Source: Galbibacter sp038433465 (GTDB lineage Bacteria; Bacteroidota; Bacteroidia; Flavobacteriales; Flavobacteriaceae). Taken from it: a stretch of 64,000 bases of DNA. Location of the stretch: assembly GCF_038433465.1 (NCBI RefSeq), contig NZ_JAESVF010000001.1:62001-126000 (forward strand). The letters are read 5' to 3'. Positions 28,558 to 37,013 of this stretch are shown piece after piece (the first letter of the stretch is position 1; every line of letters starts with the position of its first letter). Made by a program: the position numbers and the translations under genes. The notes beneath the pieces are model-generated. The model was given only the letters and a program-made list of their open reading frames with translations, was not told the DNA's origin and searched no databases.

Positions 28558-29043
28558 ATGGCAAAAGTAGCAGTTATCATGGGGAGCACTAGCGACCTCC
28601 CAGTAATGCAAGACGCAATCGATGTTTTAAAAGAATTAGGAGTTGAAACCACTGTAGACATCGTATCGGCACACCGTACTCCAGAAAAAATGTACGACTT
28701 TGGAAAAAACGCACACACCAACGGAATTTCTGTAATAATTGCAGGTGCAGGTGGAGCGGCGCATTTACCAGGTATGGTTGCTTCTTTATCGCCACTTCCA
28801 GTTATTGGGGTGCCCGTAAAAAGTAGTAATTCTATCGATGGTTGGGATTCTGTACTTTCCATTCTTCAAATGCCAGGCGGTGTTCCTGTTGCAACGGTAG
28901 CTTTAAATGGCGCAAAAAATGCAGGAATTCTTGCAGCGCAAATTATCGGCGCATCAGACAAAGCTGTGCAAAACAATATTATTTCTTACAAAGAATCTTT
29001 AAAAGAAAAGGTTATCAAAGGTGCTGAAAGCGTAAAGCAATAA
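28558..29043 (+). CDS. purE: 5-(carboxyamino)imidazole ribonucleotide mutase
   Basis: 161 residues, the usual PurE class I size. MGSTSDLPVMQDAIDVL and SAHRTPEKM hold the substrate-binding Ser/Asp/His residues, and GAGGAAHLPGMVASL the phosphate loop. It converts N5-CAIR to CAIR. It follows purK after a strong terminator, so the two are neighbours but perhaps independently transcribed. Confidence 0.95.
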   Translation: MAKVAVIMGSTSDLPVMQDAIDVLKELGVETTVDIVSAHRTPEKMYDFGKNAHTNGISVIIAGAGGAAHLPGMVASLSPLPVIGVPVKSSNSIDGWDSVLSILQMPGGVPVATVALNGAKNAGILAAQIIGASDKAVQNNIISYKESLKEKVIKGAESVKQ

Positions 29044-29187
29044 TCCTTTAAAACCAATATCTTATTGCAACGCAGTAAGAATACATCAATTAAAAAGCGT
29101 TTAAAATGTTAATCATTCTTTAAGCGCTTTCTCTTTTTTGGCGAAAGTTTTTTACTTTGTAAAACAATTCGAATAAATTAAAACAAT

Positions 29188-31227
29188 ATGGCAAATTTGC
29201 TTAATCATACTTTTACAACGCCTTTTCAAACGGCTCCCTTTTCAGCAATAAAAAATGAAGATTTCCTTCCTGCAATTCAAGAGGAAATAAATAAAACTAA
29301 AGCTGAAATCGATGCGATTACTTCAAATACTGATGCTGCTACTTTTGAAAATACAATTGAAGCGCTAGAATTTTCAGGCGCACAATTAGACAGAATTACC
29401 TCTATTTTTTTCAATTTAAATAGTGCCGAAACCAATGAAGAAATTCAGAAGTTAGCACAGCAAATTTCGCCTTTGCTTTCAGAATTCGGAAACGACATTC
29501 GTTTAAATGAAGCTTTGTTTAAGCGTGTTAAAACCGTTTGGGAAGCAAAAGACACACTTTCGCTCACTAAAGAACAAAAAATGCTTTTGGATAAAACCTA
29601 TAAAGGTTTTGCTAGAAATGGAGCAAATCTCCCAGAAGATAAAAAGGCAATTTTAAGAGGTATCGACAAGCAATTATCGCAGTTGAGCTTGAAATTTGGC
29701 GAAAATGTTTTAGCCGAAACCAATGCTTTTGAACTACATATTACAAATATCGAAGAACTAAAAGGACTTCCAGAAAGTACTTTAGAAGCCGCTGCCGATG
29801 AAGCTAAATCTCGCGAAAAGGAAGGTTGGATTTTCACGCTAAACTACCCAAGTTATTTACCTTTAATGACGTATGCTGAAAACAGAGACCTGCGCAAAAA
29901 AATGTCGCTTGCCTTTGGAAGCAAAGCTTTTCAAGGAAACGACCACGATAACCGAGAAAATGTAAAACAAATTGTACGCTTACGCCAGCAACGTGCCGAA
30001 CTCTTAGGTTATAAAACGCATGCACATTTTGTACTCGAAGAGCGCATGGCTAAAACTCCAGAAACTGTAAATTCGTTTTTAGCTGAATTACTTGAAAAAG
30101 CAAAACCTGCAGCAGAACAAGAGTTTAAGCAGCTTAGTAATTTTGCTAAAGAAGAAGATGATATCGAGCAACTTCAAAAATGGGATGGTTCGTTTTATAC
30201 TGAAAAACTAAAGCAAAAACTTTTTGATTTAGATGACGAAAAACTTAAACCATACTTCAAATTAGAAAATGTAATTAATGGGGTTTTCACCATTGCTGAA
30301 AAATTATACGGTTTAAAATTTGAAGAAACTACCGAAATAGACAAGTATCATTCAGATGTAAAAACCTACAAAGTAGTTGACGAGAACAATAATTTTATCG
30401 CGGTTTTTTATGCTGATTTCCATCCGCGAAAAGGAAAAAGAAATGGCGCTTGGATGACGAGTTACAAATCGCAATACAAAAAAGACGGCGAAAATTCGCG
30501 TCCGCATATTTCTATTGTTTGTAATTTCACTAAGCCTACGAGCTCAAAACCATCGTTATTAACTTTTAACGAAGTTACTACTTTGTTTCACGAATTCGGA
30601 CATGCACTACACGGAATGCTTGCCAATACCACTTACCCAAGTTTAAGCGGAACGAGTGTTTATTGGGATTTTGTAGAGCTTCCGAGTCAGGTTTTAGAAA
30701 ATTGGTGCTACGAGAAAGAAGCACTCGAGATTTTTGCAAAACACTACCAAACAGGAGAAGTCATCCCAATGGAATATGTCGAAAAAATAAAAGAGTCGGC
30801 TACCTTTATGGAAGGAATGCAAACCTTACGCCAGCTAAGTTTTGGAATGCTCGATATGAGTTGGCACGGAATAAATCCAACGCATATTGAAGATGTAAAA
30901 AATCATGAAAGTAAAGTTTTTGATGCTACACGGCTTTACCCTGAAACTCCAGAAACTTGTATGAGTGTTGCGTTTTCTCATATTTTCCAAGGAGGTTATT
31001 CCGCAGGATACTACAGTTATAAATGGGCAGAAGTACTCGATGCCGATGCTTTTGAATTTTTCAAAGAAAAAGGAATTTTCAGCAAAGAAGTAGCGCAAAA
31101 ATTTAAAGACAACGTACTTTCTCAAGGGGGTACCGAAAACCCAATGGAATTGTACAAACGCTTTAGAGGGAAAGAACCTCAACCAGAAGCTTTATTGAGA
31201 CGCGCAGGATTGATTGAAAAAAAGTAA
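29188..31227 (+). CDS. M3-family metallopeptidase (peptidyl-dipeptidase / oligopeptidase type)
   Basis: 679 residues with no signal peptide, so probably cytoplasmic. The thimet-type zinc site HEFGHALHG is at His468, Glu469 and His472, with the distal Glu in WDFVELPSQ. The length and the GTSVYWDFVELPSQ and GGYSAGYYSYKWAEVLDADAF blocks fit the Dcp/OpdA group. It degrades short peptides. The GSCFA gene follows after 4 bases and DUF4230 after that, giving a three-gene run. Confidence 0.9.
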   Translation: MANLLNHTFTTPFQTAPFSAIKNEDFLPAIQEEINKTKAEIDAITSNTDAATFENTIEALEFSGAQLDRITSIFFNLNSAETNEEIQKLAQQISPLLSEFGNDIRLNEALFKRVKTVWEAKDTLSLTKEQKMLLDKTYKGFARNGANLPEDKKAILRGIDKQLSQLSLKFGENVLAETNAFELHITNIEELKGLPESTLEAAADEAKSREKEGWIFTLNYPSYLPLMTYAENRDLRKKMSLAFGSKAFQGNDHDNRENVKQIVRLRQQRAELLGYKTHAHFVLEERMAKTPETVNSFLAELLEKAKPAAEQEFKQLSNFAKEEDDIEQLQKWDGSFYTEKLKQKLFDLDDEKLKPYFKLENVINGVFTIAEKLYGLKFEETTEIDKYHSDVKTYKVVDENNNFIAVFYADFHPRKGKRNGAWMTSYKSQYKKDGENSRPHISIVCNFTKPTSSKPSLLTFNEVTTLFHEFGHALHGMLANTTYPSLSGTSVYWDFVELPSQVLENWCYEKEALEIFAKHYQTGEVIPMEYVEKIKESATFMEGMQTLRQLSFGMLDMSWHGINPTHIEDVKNHESKVFDATRLYPETPETCMSVAFSHIFQGGYSAGYYSYKWAEVLDADAFEFFKEKGIFSKEVAQKFKDNVLSQGGTENPMELYKRFRGKEPQPEALLRRAGLIEKK

Positions 31228-31231
31228 CCAG

Positions 31232-32179
31232 ATGAAACTACAAACACAAGTCCCGTTAACGACAGCAAACAATCAAATAGATTATACATCTAAAGTGTTG
31301 TTAATGGGCTCTTGTTTTGTGGAAAACATAGGCGAGAAACTTAATTTTTATAAGCTTCAAACACTTGTAAATCCGTTTGGAATTTTATTTCATCCGAAAG
31401 CTTTAGAAAATAACATTGAGCGAATTGTCACACAAAAAGAGTTTACCGAAAACGATATTTTCTTCCTCAATGAACGCTGGCATAGTTTCGAAGTTCATTC
31501 AGCATTAAGCAATCCAAACAAAGAAGCTTTTCTAAACAATCTCAACAGTGCGCTCGAAGCTACTTTAAAATCCATTCAAAGTGCCACTCATATCGTTTTT
31601 ACACTAGGAACCGCTTGGGGTTATAAACATTTAGAAACTCAAAAATTGGTTGCGAATTGCCATAAAGTACCACAAACCAAATTCTCGAAACAGTTGCTTT
31701 CGGTTTCCGAAACTGAAACATCTTTAGCAAATATCACTGCTCTTATCGAGCAACTAAATCCGAAGGCAGAAATTATTTTTACGGTTTCTCCAGTTCGCCA
31801 TTTAAAAGATGGATTTACGGAAAACCAACACAGTAAAGCGCATTTAATCTCGGCTGTTCAAAGCACCATTACTAAAAGTTCGAAGTTTAATTATTTCCCT
31901 GCATACGAGATTATGATGGACGAATTACGCGATTATCGTTTTTACGCTGAAGACATGATTCACCCAAACAAAACTGCTATTTCGTATATCTGGGAGAAGT
32001 TTCAGCAGATTTGGATTTCTTCTAAAGCTGAAACTACTATGAAAGATGTTGAAAAAATTCAAAACGGACTTCAGCATCGACCATTTAATACTGAAAGTGA
32101 TGAGTTTAAAAAGTTTCAAGAAAAACTTCAACAGAAAATTATGTATCTTTCAGAAAAACATCCACATATAACTTTTTAA
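31232..32179 (+). CDS. GSCFA domain-containing protein
   Basis: 315 residues from the ATG at 31232. A TTG at 31214 would overlap the M3 stop and adds nothing conserved. The family signature LLMGSCFVENIGEKL is at residues ~20-34, with NPFGILFHP, HSFEVHSAL, TLGTAWGY, TVSPVRH and MIHPNKTAISYIWEKF, which resembles a GDSL/SGNH-like hydrolase arrangement (GSC start, late D/H-containing block). The catalytic role is unknown. It is in an operon with the M3 peptidase upstream and DUF4230 one base downstream. Confidence 0.88.
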   Translation: MKLQTQVPLTTANNQIDYTSKVLLMGSCFVENIGEKLNFYKLQTLVNPFGILFHPKALENNIERIVTQKEFTENDIFFLNERWHSFEVHSALSNPNKEAFLNNLNSALEATLKSIQSATHIVFTLGTAWGYKHLETQKLVANCHKVPQTKFSKQLLSVSETETSLANITALIEQLNPKAEIIFTVSPVRHLKDGFTENQHSKAHLISAVQSTITKSSKFNYFPAYEIMMDELRDYRFYAEDMIHPNKTAISYIWEKFQQIWISSKAETTMKDVEKIQNGLQHRPFNTESDEFKKFQEKLQQKIMYLSEKHPHITF

Positions 32180-32180
32180 G

Positions 32181-32795
32181 ATGCGAAAAGTACTTTTCGG
32201 GATTATCATTACTTTGCTCATTTTATGGGCATATCAAGTTTATAAAAGATACGACGACCGTGCGCAATTTTTAAAAGAAAACACGGCATTACTTCAGCAA
32301 GAAATAAAAAATGTTCGCAAATTAGTAGTTACCGAAGGGCATTTTTCTCAGGTGTTTAATTACCAACAGTCAGAAAAGATTTTTGCCAATTTACTTACTA
32401 CGGAAAAAAAAGCTTTGGTTATCGCAAATGCAGATGTAACGATAGCTTACGACCTCAGTAAAGTAACTTTTAAAGTTGATGAGGCTAACAAAACCTTATA
32501 CATTACTGATATTCCAGAACCCGAAGTGAAGATTTTTCCAGATTTAAAATATTACGATGTTTCTGGAGATTATTTAAATCCGTTTAACGCCAACGACTTT
32601 AACAAGATAAAAGACCAAGTAAATATTGCGATAAAGAAAAAAATAAAAGAATCTAAGCTTGAAGAAAACGCCGAAAACCGACTTATCACAGAGCTTTCTC
32701 GATTTTATATTCTTACCAATACTATGGGTTGGAAATTGGTGTATAACCAAAAAACTATTGAACAAGCTAAAGAAATTCAGCTTTTAAAAGACTAA
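32181..32795 (+). CDS. DUF4230-family membrane-anchored protein
   Basis: 204 residues. One N-terminal membrane segment (LFGIIITLLILWAYQVYKRY) is followed by a soluble domain with the DUF4230 pattern: VRKLVVTEGHFSQVF, VIANADVTIAYDLSKV, then a helical C-terminus (DQVNIAIKKKIKESKL). It is probably anchored in the inner membrane facing the periplasm. The function is unknown. The start is 1 base past the GSCFA stop, indicating coupling. Confidence 0.85.
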   Translation: MRKVLFGIIITLLILWAYQVYKRYDDRAQFLKENTALLQQEIKNVRKLVVTEGHFSQVFNYQQSEKIFANLLTTEKKALVIANADVTIAYDLSKVTFKVDEANKTLYITDIPEPEVKIFPDLKYYDVSGDYLNPFNANDFNKIKDQVNIAIKKKIKESKLEENAENRLITELSRFYILTNTMGWKLVYNQKTIEQAKEIQLLKD

Positions 32796-32801
32796 TAAAA
32801 G

Positions 32802-34478
32802 CTACTGTGTTCGCTCCTTCACCCAATTCAAAAACTCATTTTTAAAATCTTTAGCATTCCAATTTTTAGACTTGGCAATATCGTTTTGCTTTTCAACAAC
32901 GGCATTCCCTTGACTTTTTTGATAATGAATTTTAATCTTCCCTCCTGTTTGAGTGCTCCAATAAGTTTCTTTGTACAGCACTTTACCATCGTCTCCTATT
33001 TTTACAATTCGGGCGCTATAGTTGTTATTCCCAATTTTTGAAGTGTAAATAGCCGATTTATTGTCCTTGTCAATCAGAATATACGGCGCCATAGATGGCC
33101 CTGTAAAAGTGTTATTTTTAATAAAAGTTTGCTTCTCTGGGCGATATAAATACACCGCGTAAGTAGCATTTTGGTTTAAGTCAAAGCCTTCAGGGAAACT
33201 AAAATCAGTATATCCATCAAAATTGATATCAAAATCGGATACTTTATAATTTTGCTCCGACAAAGTTTCTATTTTAATTGGTTTCTTTATCGGCTGTAAA
33301 GGCGCTTCAAAAACAAAACTACTATCCACATTTTTTATCAACTCTTTTTTAGAAACTGAAACTTCTATCGGCATAGGATTGGCAACTGTTTTTCGCGTAT
33401 ATCGCACCGAATAACGCCAACGAAGCTCTTGTTTATTCATTGCAAAAGGCTTGCTATACACGTAAAAAGTAGAATCGATTAACGCTTTGTAAAACTGCGG
33501 ATACGATTGCTCCGATTGGTATGCGTTGGTGTTGAGAAGCGAAAAATTAAAATTCTTATTGTATCGATAATTCCGAACAACAGAATCGGTTGCGTACGCT
33601 ACTACATGCGCTGAGTTTTTAGTCTGCTTTTCGGTTACTTCATAACTTTGAAAAATAGAATCGTTGACAAATGCACTGCTGTAGTTGGTAGTAGAAACTC
33701 CATCAAAACGCTTTCCGCTTAAAGTAATATTGGTTAAAACGCGCGCAGTATCTCTAATAATGAGTTTCTCCAAAACACTCACACTGTCTACAAAATAGTA
33801 CGTATTTAAGCCTGCAGCTTCTTGCGAATCCAGTAACGCAACCGACTTATAAACTTTTCCGCCATTTGCCAATGTATCCAAAATAGTGTCGTTAAGAACT
33901 AACTTATCTTTCCGAATCGAGAAGAATTTATCTTTATTATCAATAGAATATGTAAATGTTTTCTTCGGAAGTAAATTATAGTAAAAATTGGCTGTTTTTG
34001 TCGCTTTTTTAATACTTACTGGCTCTTCATCAAAGTCTACATCAAATGCAGCATAACTGTGCTGTGAAGCATCGTGAGTATATATTTTATACTGATTTTT
34101 GGCTACGTTATCGATTCTGAAAACACTCCCTGAAATTTCAGAAGTAATTGTTTTTCCGTCTTTAATAATTGCCGTTTTTTTAAACTCTTGCAACTTTCCT
34201 TGACGCTTGGCTTTTCCGTATAAATTCATCACAATAAAAGAAGAATCTACAGGGCGTTTTATGGTAGCTGTGTAAAAAACAGAATCTTTAGTTTGTAGTT
34301 GATTGTTCTTTTTACGAAGCATATTTTTAATATGCTGTTCGTCTGTAAGCACCTTTTCTTTTCGTTGTTGTAAACGTAGCGAATCGGCGTCGGTTGTGAG
34401 TTTTGTAGTTTGCACATCGTCGTTTTTACACGCAACCTGAGCCAAGATAAACCCTAGAATAAATATATATTTTTTCAA
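32802..34478 (-). CDS. Large lipoprotein of unknown function
   Basis: 558 residues, N-terminus MKKYIFILGFILAQVACKNDD with lipidated Cys at residue 17. The mature part is mostly beta, rich in Tyr, Lys and Ser, with repeated short strands and no catalytic motif I can recognise; a segment SDFDINFDGYTDFSFPEGFD resembles a calcium-binding DxNxDGxxD loop seen in FG-GAP/VCBS-like or dockerin-like proteins. Probably an outer-membrane-associated lipoprotein. It lies 17 bases after the hydroxylase gene on the same strand and may share its transcript. Confidence 0.65.
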   Translation of the reverse strand: MKKYIFILGFILAQVACKNDDVQTTKLTTDADSLRLQQRKEKVLTDEQHIKNMLRKKNNQLQTKDSVFYTATIKRPVDSSFIVMNLYGKAKRQGKLQEFKKTAIIKDGKTITSEISGSVFRIDNVAKNQYKIYTHDASQHSYAAFDVDFDEEPVSIKKATKTANFYYNLLPKKTFTYSIDNKDKFFSIRKDKLVLNDTILDTLANGGKVYKSVALLDSQEAAGLNTYYFVDSVSVLEKLIIRDTARVLTNITLSGKRFDGVSTTNYSSAFVNDSIFQSYEVTEKQTKNSAHVVAYATDSVVRNYRYNKNFNFSLLNTNAYQSEQSYPQFYKALIDSTFYVYSKPFAMNKQELRWRYSVRYTRKTVANPMPIEVSVSKKELIKNVDSSFVFEAPLQPIKKPIKIETLSEQNYKVSDFDINFDGYTDFSFPEGFDLNQNATYAVYLYRPEKQTFIKNNTFTGPSMAPYILIDKDNKSAIYTSKIGNNNYSARIVKIGDDGKVLYKETYWSTQTGGKIKIHYQKSQGNAVVEKQNDIAKSKNWNAKDFKNEFLNWVKERTQ

Positions 34479-34495
34479 TTGTAATTCTCTTATTT

Positions 34496-36253
34496 TTATT
34501 GAACAAAAGCACCGTCAACCAACAAAATTCCGTCATCTATTAAATGACCTACGCGTGGTTTATTTTGCTTCACTGTTTCTAAATGCGCTTTTATTTCTGC
34601 TGAAAACTCATCGTCTCCACTCATTCGTGCCAACTCGTATAATTCAACCGAAAGCAACCAATCTTCAGGAAAAAATTCTTGTATTTGCTCAAACACTTTG
34701 TGCCTTGAAATTGTTCTGTTTTTGCCCTCTCTAAATTCACGCACTTGTAAGTATAACGCCTCTAACTTTTTGGTAGTATCGGTTTTGGTTTGTTTTATTG
34801 TTTTTTCTGAAGGCACATGCGTAATTAAATCGAAACTTTGTATGTCGGCAGGACCACTATAAGCCGAGATAGCCTCTTTCCCAACCGCCATATTGTAAAT
34901 ATCGTTTGACGGCTGAAACAAAACCTCATTCCTATAAGTTACCGTACAATCTTTAAAACTTATCAGAATAATTTTCCCCATTAAGTTTCGAGTTCCTGTA
35001 ATGATGGTTCCCGAAACTGTAACACCTCCTTCAAACTCCAAATTTACTTGGTGCCCTTCATAAATATTATACGCTTTTAAATCGCGCGGACTCATATCTT
35101 CAATCGCAAGATTAATCCCTTTTAATTTCCCAACAGGGCTACCAAAACCTTGTGAATGTTGAATAGTTCCATGACCAACAAGCTCTTTATCTTTATACGA
35201 AAGTGCCGTTTTCCCGCTAGTTTGAAAATAAATTGGTTTTCCTTCAGCAGCAATTACTCTATTAAAAACTCCAGAAATTTGTATCCCTGTACTCAACTCT
35301 AAAGTCCCTAAAGCTTTCGACTCTATAAGTTTTTCAAGTCCAGACAATCCGCCTTTTCTCAATGCCATGGTATTGGCAAATTCTTCTAAAATCAAACTTA
35401 AATGCGCAAAATCGGGGGTTACAAATAGCTGTGGTTGCGGCTTGGTAATATCAAAATCTTGATAAGCAGCATCTAAAGAATACGGTATTTTTTTCACCTC
35501 ATCGGTCATACACCACTTACTTTCCCCGATAGACGACAATAATCCTGCGCCGTATATTTTAGGGTTTTCAACCGTTCCTATGAGTCCGTATTCTACCGTC
35601 CACCAATGTAAATTCCGAATCAATGCCATTTCGCTAGGTTGCCCCATATTTTCTTGCAAGAAAGCTACTTTTTCTTCGGCATCTTTTATTGCTGAAGCTG
35701 ACGTTCCCTCGGCTTCTTTGATAATAGACAAATGACGAATAGCCTCATACATTTCATAATCTTTAGCACTCGAAATTGCTTTACAACCTATTTCACCAAA
35801 ACGTCTCAAATACTCAGCATACTCTGGATTTGCAATGATGGGTGCATGTCCAGCACCTTCATGAATAATATCGGGAGCTGGAGTGTATTCTATATTTTCT
35901 AGTTGACGAATGTCTGAAGCAATCACCAAAACATTGTACGCTTGAAACTCCATAAAAGCATTTGGTGGAATAAATCCATCCACAGCAACAGCTGCCCAAC
36001 CAATATTTTTTAAAATACGATTCATTCCGTACATACTCGGAATGTTGTTTATGGAAATCCCTGTTTTTTGTAATCCTTCAGTATACGATTCGTGTGCAAC
36101 TCTACTCAAATAGTCTACATTTTTTCGCATTACATAACGCCACACCGCCTGATTAATTGATGTGTAATCATCGTAATTTTGCGGCTTAATAAACTGTTTT
36201 AGATGCGCTGGTAATCGATCTAAAAGGGGATTACTTTTATAAGCAGTTTCCAT
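34496..36253 (-). CDS. Pterin-dependent aromatic amino acid hydroxylase (phenylalanine 4-monooxygenase-like), long form
   Basis: 585 residues, about twice the ~260-300 of proteobacterial PhhA. The iron site is in the first half: His131 and His136 in HEGAGHAP, and Glu221 in WWTVEYGLIG. The catalytic domain is preceded by a short helical region rather than an ACT domain. About 300 residues after the catalytic core (including GHGTIQHSQGFGSPVGKL and a beta-rich block, then a helical tail) do not belong to the known fold. It should hydroxylate phenylalanine or a related aromatic amino acid with tetrahydropterin and oxygen. No pterin dehydratase gene is adjacent. Confidence 0.88.
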   Translation of the reverse strand: METAYKSNPLLDRLPAHLKQFIKPQNYDDYTSINQAVWRYVMRKNVDYLSRVAHESYTEGLQKTGISINNIPSMYGMNRILKNIGWAAVAVDGFIPPNAFMEFQAYNVLVIASDIRQLENIEYTPAPDIIHEGAGHAPIIANPEYAEYLRRFGEIGCKAISSAKDYEMYEAIRHLSIIKEAEGTSASAIKDAEEKVAFLQENMGQPSEMALIRNLHWWTVEYGLIGTVENPKIYGAGLLSSIGESKWCMTDEVKKIPYSLDAAYQDFDITKPQPQLFVTPDFAHLSLILEEFANTMALRKGGLSGLEKLIESKALGTLELSTGIQISGVFNRVIAAEGKPIYFQTSGKTALSYKDKELVGHGTIQHSQGFGSPVGKLKGINLAIEDMSPRDLKAYNIYEGHQVNLEFEGGVTVSGTIITGTRNLMGKIILISFKDCTVTYRNEVLFQPSNDIYNMAVGKEAISAYSGPADIQSFDLITHVPSEKTIKQTKTDTTKKLEALYLQVREFREGKNRTISRHKVFEQIQEFFPEDWLLSVELYELARMSGDDEFSAEIKAHLETVKQNKPRVGHLIDDGILLVDGAFVQ

Positions 36254-36291
36254 ATACTTTTCATTTATGTTTTAAAAATACAAAAACCTAG

Positions 36292-36323
36292 AAAAAAAGC
36301 TACCTTAAAAAAAGTAGCTTTTA
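36292..36323 (-). terminator. Terminator after DUF4136 copy 2
   Basis: On the minus strand, AAAAGCTAC and GTAGCTTTTTTT form a stem with an A/T-rich loop and end in T. It lies 77 bases downstream of the DUF4136 gene and upstream of the hydroxylase gene. Confidence 0.65.
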
Positions 36324-36399
36324 AAACTTAAGTGAAGATTTTACAAATCAACACATTATTTTATTCATTGTTTAAAACCATATTATAAATGGCAAACGT

Positions 36400-36954
36400 T
36401 TATTTCGCCATTGCAACTTGTGTTGTCATTGGAGGGAATTGGGCTAAAATTTCTTTTACAAACTCAGAAATACGCTCTTCTTTTTTTGCTAAGTTTCCGT
36501 TGGTTACAAGGTTTCCTGTACCTTTTCCTTGCCAAACTAATTCTTTTTTACCAGCATCAATCAAATCGATATATAAAGACCCTTCAGTTTCTGTGGTAAC
36601 AGAGTTATAACCACCTCCCCAATAAGGGTTTCCATACCAACCCCAGCCCCAACCAACGTTGTTGTACACATTTACTCTATCTACTTCTTTGGTAAAAATA
36701 CTAACCAAAACATCTGGATTTTCCGATAAACGGTAGCCTCTGTTTTGTAATTCGTATTGAATAGCTTTTAAAATTCTTTTCTTATCTAAATCAGAAATCC
36801 CTGCTTTATCAATACCTGGTTTGTAAAATGCAAAAGTTTTATACTGACTAAAATCTACTTGACGATCGTAATCGCTTGAGACATTTATTGAAGCACAAGC
36901 GCTCATCAATAAAGTTAAGAGCAATATTCCAGCGAATAGTTTAAATGTTTTCAT
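36400..36954 (-). CDS. DUF4136-family lipoprotein (copy 2)
   Basis: 184 residues, lipoprotein signal ending LMSACAS (Cys at residue 20). It shares the DUF4136 order with copy 1: NVSSDYDRQVDFSQYKTFAFY, DLDKKRILKAIQYELQNRGY, ELVWQGKGTGNL. It has a Trp/Gly/Tyr/Asn-rich insert (GWGWGWYGNPYWGGGYN) where copy 1 has a Gly/Ile-rich one. The function is unknown. It follows hutU on the minus strand with its own terminator downstream. Confidence 0.85.
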   Translation of the reverse strand: MKTFKLFAGILLLTLLMSACASINVSSDYDRQVDFSQYKTFAFYKPGIDKAGISDLDKKRILKAIQYELQNRGYRLSENPDVLVSIFTKEVDRVNVYNNVGWGWGWYGNPYWGGGYNSVTTETEGSLYIDLIDAGKKELVWQGKGTGNLVTNGNLAKKEERISEFVKEILAQFPPMTTQVAMAK

Positions 36955-37013
36955 ATCGTTTCCTTTTAAAAATTTATAGTATTAGTGTTTGCCGAAGCAT
37001 TTGGTTTTAAATC

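Noticed and set aside
31214..31231. TTG start for the GSCFA gene
   Set aside because: It would overlap the M3 peptidase stop; the ATG at 31232 precedes the conserved domain.
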